Shown here in pieces: positions 12,041 through 22,353 of a stretch of DNA of 64,000 nt; position 1 is the first letter of the stretch, and each line of letters starts with the position of its first letter. Position numbers and translations under genes: made by a program. Location of the stretch: NCBI GenBank assembly GCA_036971615.1, contig JAYKKR010000043.1, positions 62,001 through 126,000 on the forward strand, given 5' to 3'. Origin of the DNA: Amyloporia xantha. Its lineage: Eukaryota > Basidiomycota > Agaricomycetes > Polyporales > Adustoporiaceae. Under the pieces are notes generated by a model, which was not told where the DNA came from, made no database searches, and saw nothing but the letters and a program-made list of their open reading frames with translations.

Positions 12041-14893
12041 ATGGCCTTGTCTACGTCAGAAAATTCTATGCAGCCCGTTCCCAGCCCAATTGGCCCTTAC
12101 TCCAACGTTCAGCGCGCTGCTCCTATAGGTCCGCGCAAAGTGCCTGAAAAGCTTACCAGACACCACACTTTTGACGCATCATCAAACCTATCGACCGCCA
12201 ACAGATCCTCCACAAATAGATCACATACCCTGCCAGTCCACACTGAAGTCAATTCGCAGCTCTTACAGGCGTCAACGGGACAGAATGACCCGCGGCTGAG
12301 GAAGATCAGCTCTTCGCAACCCCCGGGCTTCTCCGACTCAGCGTCGGTCGATCTTGGCAACGTTGGCCGAAGTTTTGGCTCCAGCTCGTTGCTTTCAGCT
12401 CCTCAGCCAAGCCATTCTCCACTGCACACGAGAGCCTTTCCAACCTCCTTAGGGACGGCATCGGAGTCACGTAAGTCGTCGGTTGCCAGCATTGACCGCG
12501 GCGATCCGGGCGCACATCTGGATCTAAAACGGCTTCTCAGCAAGCCTGCCAAGCACACGCCCTCGAGCTCTTCTGCCGTCTCCCTCCCCTCTGATTCCGA
12601 GGTGTCTGCAACGTCACGCACTCGAGCAATGGTGTCCCAAAAGTCCGCTAGTCCTCATCCAAATATTCAGGACAAAGGTGGCCTCCCCATGAGATCTTTA
12701 ACAGCAAATGCGAAGGTCATGCCACCCAATCGTTCGGGTTCACGAGACACTTCGTCTTCCTCGCGCAATGCCGAACCAGAGCAGAACGTCAGGCAACGCA
12801 ACGTACTGCGAAGGCGACCTAGTCGCTCATCCACAACGCCCAATACTGGGGCTACAGAAGCACTTGCATCAAATGCAGCACCTCATTCCCATCCTGGTAA
12901 GCGCCGGATGCGTTCAATCGGTGCTTTCCACAGCTCCTCTACGCCGTCCGCTGCAGATGCCGTTCCCTCCAAAACGCCAGGTGCACCAGCGATGGATGCT
13001 CAGACGTTGAAAGGATTGACACCGGCTGGACAGGTAGCACTGGCGTACAAGCAGCAGGAGCAGCGCCGAGAAGAGCTAGAACAGCTCTCCGGATGGAGCG
13101 ATCAGGTCCAAACGAAAACTTCTTCTCCTGTGCCGTCTGGCAGTAATCAGAGCCTTGAAAACTTACATGCCCACGATGAACTGAATCTGGAGGCAGATGA
13201 AGAGGAGGCACACGGGCCATACTACACGGTATTTGGCAGCAGCTCGGGACACGTCGTTGCGGCTGGCAGTCCCTTGGATTTTTCGCAGCAGTTGGACGGG
13301 TACCTCGTAGGAGGGCAATACGTCAGGAAGCCTCCTCGGAGCTTGTCACGCAAGGTCTCGGGCAGGTTCAGGAAGGTCGCCGATATTGTGAAGAGGGACA
13401 GGGAGGGCTCAGATAGTCATGGCAAGGGCGATGGCTGGCGTCCGTTTGACGGACAGTCGTCCGCGCAAAGGAGTCCCGTGCGCATGTCAACAGACGTCGA
13501 TGTCGCCACCCAAAGCTCTTCTCGCCGTTCGACTCTCACCGCGAAGATGAGCACTCACGATAGGGAGCGGTCGATCACCGAGGAGATCGATGAGGAGGAG
13601 CAGAGCTTGTATGCTTCCAGATCAGGGAAGGATAAAGACAGGGACCAGGACGAGGAAGCTCATGGAAAGTGGTGGAAGCTCGTGAAGCGGATCAGTACTG
13701 GCGGGCTGCGAGATAAGTACCGCCAGCCACATGAGGTGACCCCGCCGCCTGTACCTCCGTTACCTGCTCATGTCAAACGAGTGGAAACCCGGAGGGCATC
13801 CGAGGCGCAAAGCTCACCAGTACGAGAAGGCCCGGGTGAAGGTGGCGTGTTATTGCGTTTCATGCAGTCTCGTTCGTCGCTCTCTGGCGCCCGTCCTGCT
13901 ACGTCGCCATCGCAGAAGACATCTTCAAGGCACACAAGTGCGTCGCGGCCTTCCACGGGTGGCAAGGCGTCAACCAGCCCTTCTGCACATCGCCCGAGCA
14001 CAACGACAAGGTCATCGTCCCCCATGTCCTCTGACATCGCCTCCTCTGGATTTTTCCATCGAACCCATTCGACCAGATCTTCTGCATCATCGTATGGTGA
14101 GGAGGTACCTCCTATGCCGAACACGCTGAAGTCGGGCATCGCACAGCACATTCTAGGTCCGAACGAGCTACGTAGGTTCGATACGGATCGGGCTAGGGAG
14201 GATTCATCTGTGAAGGATGCTGCTGGTGCATGGAGGAAGTCGCGGAAACCCAGTCGCTCTCACTCCGAACCCGTCGACCATTCATTGTTCCCGAGCTCTG
14301 CGGACGAATGCATGCCTTTACCACTACCTCCAAGGCGACATGGGGCAGGGTCGCGTGACCGAAGCGCACCTGAGCGCTCACCCTCTCCTATCCTCCCGTC
14401 ATTCAGCACCGAAGGTGTGGTCAACAACTTCTCGTCGCCTTCCCTTCCATTACCCGAGTTCGGTCAGGCCCCACCACGACCAAAGCGAAGTTCACGGAGG
14501 AAACCTACAAGCATCGAGCTGCCTCCAGCTTCAGTCTCTTCGTCTGTAGCCTTGAACTCGCCGATGACGCCCCGCGCGCCTCGTCCCCTCGCCGTTTCAA
14601 CTGATGCGCATCGGTTGTCATCGAGCACCGTAAATCATGCTTCGGCCGGTCAACAGGCATCCTCAACCCCCTCTTCCTCCGCTACCTCTCCGTCGTCGGC
14701 TGCTTCTTCACACCGTTCACCTCTTACATTCCGCGAGCTTGAGTCGCCCCGGCAGGCATGGTCGGAAAAGGAGAAAGCCGATAAGTGGGAGGACCTGCTC
14801 GAGCGCAGTGCGCGTGCGGGCGGGACCCTGCACCTCGGCGAGACAGGCCTACTGTCGGAAAATATGCGTCTCTCGCAATACTCGGAGATTTGA
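12041..14893 (+). CDS. Large low-complexity Ser/Pro/Arg-rich protein, 950 aa
   Basis: A single uninterrupted frame begins at the ATG at 12041 and ends with TGA at 14891-14893. The protein is mostly disordered and rich in Ser, Pro, Arg and Thr. Three more ordered islands stand out: a helix TPAGQVALAYKQQEQRREEL (near residues 325-345), a segment YYTVFGSSSGHVVAAGSP followed by a basic stretch (RSLSRKVSGRFRKVADIVKRD, residues 395-455), and WWKLVKRISTGGLRDKYR with a Pro-rich PPPVPPLP motif that could bind SH3 or WW domains. The C-terminus has a helix (KEKADKWEDLLERSARAGG). I do not recognise a named family. Features fit a cytoskeletal or cell-polarity scaffold, but this is inference. Unusually for this window, the coding part has no intron. 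Confidence 0.75.
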   Translation: MALSTSENSMQPVPSPIGPYSNVQRAAPIGPRKVPEKLTRHHTFDASSNLSTANRSSTNRSHTLPVHTEVNSQLLQASTGQNDPRLRKISSSQPPGFSDSASVDLGNVGRSFGSSSLLSAPQPSHSPLHTRAFPTSLGTASESRKSSVASIDRGDPGAHLDLKRLLSKPAKHTPSSSSAVSLPSDSEVSATSRTRAMVSQKSASPHPNIQDKGGLPMRSLTANAKVMPPNRSGSRDTSSSSRNAEPEQNVRQRNVLRRRPSRSSTTPNTGATEALASNAAPHSHPGKRRMRSIGAFHSSSTPSAADAVPSKTPGAPAMDAQTLKGLTPAGQVALAYKQQEQRREELEQLSGWSDQVQTKTSSPVPSGSNQSLENLHAHDELNLEADEEEAHGPYYTVFGSSSGHVVAAGSPLDFSQQLDGYLVGGQYVRKPPRSLSRKVSGRFRKVADIVKRDREGSDSHGKGDGWRPFDGQSSAQRSPVRMSTDVDVATQSSSRRSTLTAKMSTHDRERSITEEIDEEEQSLYASRSGKDKDRDQDEEAHGKWWKLVKRISTGGLRDKYRQPHEVTPPPVPPLPAHVKRVETRRASEAQSSPVREGPGEGGVLLRFMQSRSSLSGARPATSPSQKTSSRHTSASRPSTGGKASTSPSAHRPSTTTRSSSPMSSDIASSGFFHRTHSTRSSASSYGEEVPPMPNTLKSGIAQHILGPNELRRFDTDRAREDSSVKDAAGAWRKSRKPSRSHSEPVDHSLFPSSADECMPLPLPPRRHGAGSRDRSAPERSPSPILPSFSTEGVVNNFSSPSLPLPEFGQAPPRPKRSSRRKPTSIELPPASVSSSVALNSPMTPRAPRPLAVSTDAHRLSSSTVNHASAGQQASSTPSSSATSPSSAASSHRSPLTFRELESPRQAWSEKEKADKWEDLLERSARAGGTLHLGETGLLSENMRLSQYSEI

Positions 14894-17162
14894 TGTACAG
14901 ACTACGGCAGGACCTTACCTTTCACTCGTTTTACAGTATCGGAACATTGCGTGGCAGTCGCTGCTGTGGATGCGGTCAACTTCTTGACTACGAAGTGCCG
15001 CTCTTTAATGCTGTTACAGTACTATAATATCGGAAGCCCCTCTCGTCTGATTCTCTGGTTCTGTGTACTTGATTTTATACCCGGATACATAAATATTGTG
15101 TTTTTCTTGCTATGAGCCTGATCATGGTTATTTGTTTTGCTGCGTCTTGTCGAGTAGCGGTTGAAGGCTGTCGCAGTGAATATGACGGATCTCTACACAC
15201 CGTATATCGATGCTTGTGTGTCTGTCATGTGAGGAGACTGGAGAGCAGCAAATGGAGAGGTAGGGGAGTATATACCAGTTTGGTGGTAGTGGAATAGTAC
15301 AAGTACAGCAGGATAATGGTATAGTGATCCGATAGTGGGATGTGTCTCAAGACTGACAGTACTTGGGATGGCACGTCGGGCGCGGTCTTCCCCAGGAGTT
15401 AGCGGGGGCGGAGAGTTACCAAATAAGGAGTATGTGGACACAAGTCCCAAAATAACATCTACCTACAGTACTGTACTCGATCATCAGTCCACAAGTTACT
15501 AGTGCACGAGGAAGAATTAAACAAATTGCATAAGCCTAGCCAAAGTGACCTTCATCTGAGTCCGAGTCGGCTCGCCTTGGATTTCTCCAATCAATATGAT
15601 TGTAACGTCAAGAGACGCTTACATCGCCTTATAATCCTGCCCGCGACGGCCTTAATTCCACTAACGAGTCCTCCATCCCACTAGGAAGTTCCTAGTTATC
15701 TCGTATCGTGCAATATCATTACCACTAAAGTCGTCGCCCCTCGAGGTAGGGCGAGATGGTAGTACTGGTGGCAATGCCGTTCCCCGATCCAAATGATGCC
15801 ATCGGATGCCGGGATCTTCTCCGATCGACCTCTGCGATTCTCCCGGCGGGATCCTCCCGACATCCAAGTTCAAGTCGCAGCTATGTTGCTCTGTCTCCCT
15901 GGCTATATCTCCCGCTCAGGTGGTTTGTGAAACTGAATGCCCGAGTACTATGGGAGCCCTAGCACACTTCGGATGGCTGTCGTCCGTTTATATTTGAACA
16001 TCTCTACCAGTCACACTGCGCTTCAGGTGTCGCATCAAATAGTAAATGAAGTACGTGAAGATTTGAGCCCTGGGAATCCCTGTGGGACCGAATGGATGCA
16101 ATGAGAATAACTCGTGAGTCGTGCTTTCCCCCGATCAGTGTGGAGCGTAGTCAGATTGCATGAGAAATCCACAAGGACAGTGCCAAGTCAACGCTAAACA
16201 CTTCCCGCCTCACAAAAATTATGACGCAACGAACGGCTTCCATTCTAGAGCTCCCATACTGAGACTGTTGCATTTCTATTCGTTTCTGGTGTGTAGCAGG
16301 AGACCATTTGAGTTGACTCAAGGTATGACAAACGGTCATGTAACCTGCATTTCATTTCCACCCCAGTTGAGCTGAGATACACGACTAACTGCACCTCAAT
16401 AGTCTGTCGTGCCTGTGATAGCCTAATATAAACAACCGCGGGAGCTCAGCGGATCCAGTCCGATTCTAGATTACAAGGCAGCCGTCTGTCTCTATGAGCT
16501 CTGGTGGAAAACGACGAAGCCACATCAGGCTCCTCCTGATATTTTGATGTTTACCGACCGTTTCTTGGCATCCAAATTGCTACTGTGGAGTGCGGACCGA
16601 AGGGTGAGTGCCACGTATGTCGAAAATTTTACTTGAGTGTATATTCCTTTGAAGGGACATCCTTGTCTTCCAGGATGATCATAACTTGCTCGGAAGACTA
16701 CTCCCTGGGAACAATGCAATTGGGAAGATGATGGCGTCTTGTATTCAACACGTGCGAGTTCATTTCGGACTTTGGGGAGGAGGGGCCACCGCCACAATAT
16801 GATCTAGCCGAAGCGTTGTGGACTGAATAGGTTTCCGCGTAGAACCGTTCGCTTGCCGAGGATACTACAATCATTGGCAAAGCGCACTCTGTGACTTCAT
16901 TGGCTCAAGCAACGAAGACCCCCGTTGGTGGCCTTTGCCGATGGCTTCTTCGCAACGCTAGGCCACTGTGCCTCCGGAATACATATAAATGGGTCTGCGG
17001 CGGTGGCGAAAATGCACCAACACGACCTACTCCACTGCCTCCCATTGAACACTTACAATCAACACCTTGCGAACTATCAACGCAGGTGAGGCGCAGTCTC
17101 TTGGACCTCCCTGTTACGCCACTCACCACATGATTATAGATTGTCTTGTTTGAATTTTTGAC
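14894..17162. other. 2.3 kb with no supportable gene
   Basis: Stop codons interrupt all frames and I saw no conserved exon. A TATA-like string (acatataaat, near 16980) and a probable leader intron (donor near 17085, acceptor near 17140) suggest the promoter and 5' UTR of the small gene at 17163. The rest looks like plain intergenic DNA. Confidence 0.45.
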
Positions 17163-17624
17163 ATGCCGGACCGCTACGAAGTTTATGTGGCACGATTCAA
17201 TCGCGCTCTCCCTGGTGTGTCCTCGAACATGCCTGATCATTGGGAAATTTGCGTCAGGATAGACAAGCCCGAGGGCCCGAGCGCGAAGTCAACGGGCACA
17301 ATTCTGCATCTGATCGGGACACCTGACAATTGGAAGTTCGAGCGAAGGGATAACGTCATGTACAGTTTGACCACCGCCTGGAATGGGGCGACCAAGGTTG
17401 GCTCCGTCGAGAAGGCAAAACTCGACAAAATGGCCCAGTCGCTCGGGCAAATCCCTACTGTGCGTGGCGATCCCAAGTGGAACTGTCAAAACTGGGTTTT
17501 CACCGCCCTCCAGACGCTGAAAAGCGATGGGTTCGACATCACCGCCCCGAGGTCTTTTACAGATCTTCAAAACCTGATGGAACAAGCAAAATGGGGCTGG
17601 GAACAGGGCGAAGACTCGGATTGA
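17163..17624 (+). CDS. Small HW/CQxW family protein, copy 1 (153 aa)
   Basis: Single-exon gene from ATG at 17163 to TGA at 17622-17624. The function is unknown to me. Visible landmarks are 'DHWEICV' at about residues 25-31, 'TILHLIG' at about 45-51, 'KVGSV' near 78, and 'RGDPKWNCQNWVFTAL' at about 101-116. It ends in GEDSD. Two other genes in this window (18341-18877 and 26028-26477) share the length, the order of these landmarks and the conserved Cys. The spacing of a His-Trp strand followed by an Asn-Cys-x-x-Trp-Val helix is reminiscent of permuted papain-like folds (LRAT or PPPDE type), but that is only a pattern match. No signal peptide or membrane segment. Confidence 0.75.
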   Translation: MPDRYEVYVARFNRALPGVSSNMPDHWEICVRIDKPEGPSAKSTGTILHLIGTPDNWKFERRDNVMYSLTTAWNGATKVGSVEKAKLDKMAQSLGQIPTVRGDPKWNCQNWVFTALQTLKSDGFDITAPRSFTDLQNLMEQAKWGWEQGEDSD

Positions 17625-17742
17625 TGATACTCACGCTATTTTCTAACGCTCTCTGTTGTATGTTATGCACGAACGAAGGTTGCTTAGTATCTGTCAGATT
17701 GCTCTCGTATTTACTCGTTTTGAAAGTTCATGTATGTCTATC

Positions 17743-17804
17743 CGCAATGTAGTTCCTCCGCAATGTAGTTCCTCCGCAATGTAGTTCCTCCGCAATGTAG
17801 TTCC
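17743..17804. repeat. Tandem 16-bp repeat, just under four copies
   Basis: The unit ccgcaatgtagttcct is repeated head to tail with no mismatches over 62 bases, just downstream of the first small HW-family gene. This is a minisatellite, directly visible. Confidence 0.95.
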
Positions 17805-18340
17805 ATTTTCTCTCAGCATTAGCCTGCCTAAGTATACTGCAATATCGGTCTTCAGACGCAGCAACGAATAAATTTGAGACGATGCGCGCGGTTGGCAGAA
17901 CATTTTCGCGGCTAATCTAGCCACAGGCCACAGTGGCCACAGTCAGAGTCCTGGCTGCACTCCTTAATATTTGACATTGAAAGTCGCAGATGATATGGCA
18001 TTGAATAAGAAACGATAGATGGCACAAGATACATTGACAATAGAACCACGGCCAGTGACGACGATGTCCGGAAGGAAAGGAATGCACACTGTGGTTGAGG
18101 GTATGGCAACGGTATCCGGTAAGTTCACGAGTGGCACTTACTGATCGGGCGAAGTTCGTTGTCGGAGAATCTCAAGAAAAGAAAGGACATGGCAACAAGG
18201 ATCGGTGCGAGGTGGAACAAAGAACACGAGGCAATCACCCGGGCCACAGACCTTGCAGTCCACAGACAACGGTGCGGCCACCTTTCGGAGAGATAAAAGG
18301 ACGCAGACATGGGCGTATGGTCTGCAAGATCATCATCATC

Positions 18341-18877
18341 ATGTCTTTCTCTGTGGCAACAGGTGCGACCGTCCATAAATGTCTACGGGCTTTGCACTCA
18401 CCTCGTACTATCACAGACAACACCAACAACTCTGAGGAGCTACCAATCCTAGTAGCCCAATATTTCCGCGGCATGAACGGGGAAAAGTCCCTTCCCTTTC
18501 ACTGGGAAATTGTGGTCGATCTGTTGGATAAACACGACGCCTATCCGAGGGGCAACATTTATCATGTCATAGGCTCGTATCACGAGTACAAGTACGATAT
18601 GCGCGAGGATCATCATTACACCACGTCGCAGAACTGGAGGGGCCATGTCTTCATAGGCACCATCAGGAGGGACCAACTGGCAGAGATGGATTTCCTGTGC
18701 AGCAATGTGGAAATCGTCCGCGGCGATCCCAACTGGCGTTGCAGGTCGTGGGTGTTCGCGGCGGTGAGGAAGCTTTGCGCCATGGGATTCAACATAAATC
18801 CGGTGTTCTCGCAGTGGGATGCCCTTAATGCGGCATTAGAAGAGGCAAATGAATGTTGGGAACGGTGTGATCTCTGA
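18341..18877 (+). CDS. Small HW/CxxW family protein, copy 2
   Basis: Paralog of the protein at 17163. The ATG at 18341 begins MSFSVAT; a 54-nt intron (donor after GCAACAG, acceptor near 18416) joins it to DNTNNSEELPILVAQYF. The frame ends at TGA 18875-18877, giving about 160 aa. The same landmarks appear in the same order: FHWEIVVDLL, NIYHVIGS, VFIGTIRRDQLAEM, VRGDPNWRCRSWVFAAV. Cys and His of the signature are kept; the Asn before Cys is Arg here. The function is unknown. It lies 0.7 kb from copy 1 on the same strand, which suggests tandem duplication. Confidence 0.72.
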   Translation: MSFSVATGATVHKCLRALHSPRTITDNTNNSEELPILVAQYFRGMNGEKSLPFHWEIVVDLLDKHDAYPRGNIYHVIGSYHEYKYDMREDHHYTTSQNWRGHVFIGTIRRDQLAEMDFLCSNVEIVRGDPNWRCRSWVFAAVRKLCAMGFNINPVFSQWDALNAALEEANECWERCDL

Positions 18878-20017
18878 CGAACCTAATGATGTTTTTTTGT
18901 TTTTGTTTTTAGGGGTTCTGCTCAACTTTTCATGTCACGGCGATATGAGCCACTTAATCTGTATGTCGTACAATTCTGTCATGAGACCTTCTATGCACGA
19001 TGCTTTCCTGTTGTCGCTGGAGAGAATGATAAAGATTCGGTAACGTGAGATTGAATTCATGAGCTGTCAAAGAGTGTCCGCGTTCTGCGCCAAGTTCTGG
19101 GCGACTGCAAAAATTCAAAGCCTTTCACCACGACGAACAGTACAAGAACAATGGTCAATAAGTTATGCATACCGATCATACTGCAGGTATAAATGCTCAT
19201 GATACAAGATCCTCCTGCATGGGAGTAGGTGTTACTGTGGAAATTGTCCGTTTGCCTTCTCTCCCAAGGCCTGCCGCCCGTTCTGACTCCTCTATCGTAT
19301 AGGCAGGCTCCTTGAGAGCTTTGCAGCGCCTTTTGTGTACTTTACTCCTCCAATGTGAGCGTAGCGCAGCATCAGTCTCATAATATCTGTACGATAACTT
19401 TCAGCGTGAAATTCTACATGAACAGCATGCCGGACCACTCACTTTGCACATTCGACACAGTAGTGCTGAGCTAATCCGGGTTTATCGAAGTCGAGGGCCT
19501 GTGCTTCAAGCGCAGCACGGTTCTATATCCGACGTTAAGTACCAATGAGAGAGGGTTCCCGGTAAACAAACAGACCTTAGGATCCAGATCTATAAGCTGA
19601 ATCTGATCCAAGTCCTTCGTACGAGCCTGGGCCAAACGTCAGTATTGGAATGAATAAAAAACAGCTGAACGCACCCTTGTCCGTGCACCACGATGTACCT
19701 CTCTGTTGGCATGATGGGTGCGAGAGCGACGAAGACGACCCATGGCAGCTTGAACGAATTTCTGCAGTAAAGGACTTTTTTCGGCAACCTCGACGACGGA
19801 TGAAGCTGACGTAATCAAAGAGCGTGACCACACTGTGACCGCGCGGCGCGAACTTGAAGACCAGCGGCTAATCGAGCCTGAGGTCAATATCGACTAACTT
19901 ACTTCAGTGAATGAGGCTCGACCAGCCTCGAAATAGCACCTGTCGCGCAAAATACTCCAATTTTACGCATGGCTCGAAAATAATCTCATAATTTAGAAAC
20001 GACATTTCTCTCCCGGC
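18878..20017. other. 1.1 kb with no supportable gene
   Basis: Between the second small family gene and APN2. Frames are short, and minus-strand frames near 19590-19890 show no family resemblance or clean splice chain. I see nothing conserved. Confidence 0.45.
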
Positions 20018-22167
20018 ATGCGCATACTGTCCTGGAACATTGTGAGTGTGCTTTCGATACACTCGTGCCCGAGGTCCTTATTGACATGCGGACATAGAAC
20101 GGCATGCGTACTCTGCCAAAATATCACCCGTGAGCTGACTGAGAACACCTTGCGAAATATTTTAATTGAACCATTGAATGCAGTTGGAACTCGCATGATT
20201 CGTGCGAGGGTATTCTTGATGCCTTGGGAGCAGAGATAATATGCTTTCAAGGCAAGCTATGATTATCTGCGTAGCTAGTTTATGCTGATTGTCTGGCTGC
20301 AGAGATGAAGTCGTCACGCGCAATGCTCTCGCGCGACGTCGCTATCCCTGGGCCTTACCACGCGTTCTTCTCTTTCCCAGTCAATAAAGGAGGTTACAGT
20401 GGAGTGGCCGTGTACAACGACTCACGAAAAGTGGTCCCACTGAAGGCGGAAGAAGGTCTGACAGGGACATTACAACCTAAACCGCCACTGTCCTCCGAGG
20501 AACGCGTTTCCCCAGACTATCCTCGTGCGCACCACATCGACGTCTATCCAGAAACCAATGACGAAGTCGATTGTAGGTTCGAGGCACTTGATGTCGAGGG
20601 GCGTACACTTGTACTGGACTTCGGGCTGTTCGTGCTCATCAACGTGTATTGCCCGGCTGAGACATCTGACGCGCGATTACCCTTCAAAATGAATTTTCAT
20701 TATCTCCTCCAAGAACGCGTTCGAAAATTGATTGAGGAAGAACACCGTGAAGTGATCGTCATCGGCGATATCAATGTATCTGCCACACCGTTAGACCATG
20801 GCGATGGCCACCTTGCCAGCAACGCGGCCACGTTCTGGGACCACCCGGCTCGAGACTGGTTCCGCAAGTGGCTATATCCAGATGGTCCTATGGTCGATGT
20901 CATCCGGTCATTTTGGCCTGATCGGAAAGGCCTCTATACATGTAAGTCTTCTGAAGCCGTTGCTACCGCCCATGTTAACGTATTCACAGGTTGGAACACG
21001 AAGCTCCAGGCTCGCGAGACCAATTATGGGGCCCGTATCGACTACATCCTCGTGACCCGAGGTCTACTTCCTTGGGTCAAACATGGCGATATCCAGGCGT
21101 CACTTAAGGGTTCAGACCACTGTCCAATATACATCGACTTGCACGAAGAGTTGGTCATGGATTCCGGGGCCACCGTCACACTTCGCGATGCTATGAGGCA
21201 GAACGACGTAAAAGAGCCACCGCGGCTTGCGGCCAAATATTGGGAAGAATTTTCGGGGAAGCAGACCGTGCTGTCGTCCTTCTTTGGGAAGCGATCAGAT
21301 ACATCAACTCGAAGCGATGTCGATACTCAGAGTATGTCTCCTTCAGATGCCGAAGCAGCCTTTTCGGCGAGCCCTTCGAGAAGGTCTCTGGCATCACCTT
21401 CCACGTCTGCTATCCGCGCAGACACTCAGTCCTCCACTTCGCAGAATACGTCGAATCCACACTCGAAATCGAAGAGACTGCGTCCTATGCCGACTACCAG
21501 TAGCGCCAAGCGGAAGCCATCTGATAAAGGTTTCGCCACTGCCAGCAAGAAAAAGAAACTAGAGCCAGGCCAAGCAAATATTTCATCCTTCTTCGCGAAG
21601 CCGTCCCCATCGAAGAGTCTTTCTCAGGAGGTCATCATCCTCGACGATGAGCACGATGTGGAGGGCAGCGCCATCCCATCTTCATCTCCCGACGAGCGTC
21701 AGGCCGCCGTGGACCCGAATGCAGCCTTGGATGCCGACTATCTCCTCGCATGTGAACTCTCCTCTCAAGCAGATGCCGTTGCGCATAGTGACGCGTCGTC
21801 CTCGACTCAAAAGCAGAGCAAGAGCGCATGGTCGAATCTTTTCGCACCGTTGCAGCCACCGAAGTGCACGGTGCACGGCGAACCCGCAAAGCTCTTTACC
21901 GTCAACAAGCAAGGGCCGAACAAGGGCAAAACGTTCTACATATGTTCACGGTGTGTTACGTGCAATTTCGCTAATTTCAGACCGCTGAACTGTCCATTTT
22001 GGATTTTCAACAGTCCTGTAGGTCCGGGCTATGACAAGGGAAAGAGTGAACGTCTACGTGAGGAGGTTAATCACGAATATCGTTGTAATTATTTCAAATG
22101 GGCCAGCGACGTCAAGAGAGAGGTTCTTCAAGGGCAACAATCCAAGAACTCCAGTGATAGCAGATGA
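20018..22167 (+). CDS. APN2: AP endonuclease 2 (exonuclease III family) with GRF zinc finger
   Basis: Repairs abasic sites and 3'-blocked ends in nuclear DNA. Exons 20018-20041, 20098-20129, 20184-20251, 20303-20941, 20990-21950 and 22014-22167 sum to 1878 bases, 625 aa. ExoIII-family motifs in order: MRILSWNI/NGMRTL, IICFQEMK (metal-binding Glu), SGVAVYN, INVYCPAE, IGDINV, RIDYILVT and the catalytic SDHCPIY. The disordered tail holds two PCNA-binding (PIP) boxes, QTVLSSFF (near 21262) and QANISSFF (near 21571). At the C-terminus is a GRF zinc finger (CTVHGEP...GPNKGKTFYICSR, then RCNYFKW after the last intron). The start is the ATG at 20018, since MRILSWNI is the conserved family beginning. 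The intron at 20252-20302 is GC-AG. The gene converges on the kinesin gene 186 bases downstream. Confidence 0.95.
20252..20302 (+). other. GC-AG intron in APN2
   Basis: The donor reads CAAG|GCAAGC and the acceptor GGCTGCAG. The intron splits the Glu codon of the FQEM motif (G|AG). No GT donor nearby would restore the motif. GC-AG introns are a known minor class of U2 introns, and the match to the rest of the donor consensus is good. Confidence 0.85.
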
Positions 22168-22353
22168 AGCGATTTGGGTGGATCTTGATGACGACTCCTA
22201 ATACTCATACCATTGACTCCCACGTATTTATTGTATCAATATATGTGAAATAGGCCTTGTACGATGCACCTTTATGACTTTTACAACTAGCTACAATATG
22301 TATTAAACACTTTGCATTGTCCAGGAAATCGCGATGAAGGGAGAACGGACAAA

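Noticed and set aside
18095..18340. Upstream extension of the second HW-family gene
   Set aside because: It begins with TTG and has no family similarity; the ATG at 18341 plus one intron gives a protein of family length.
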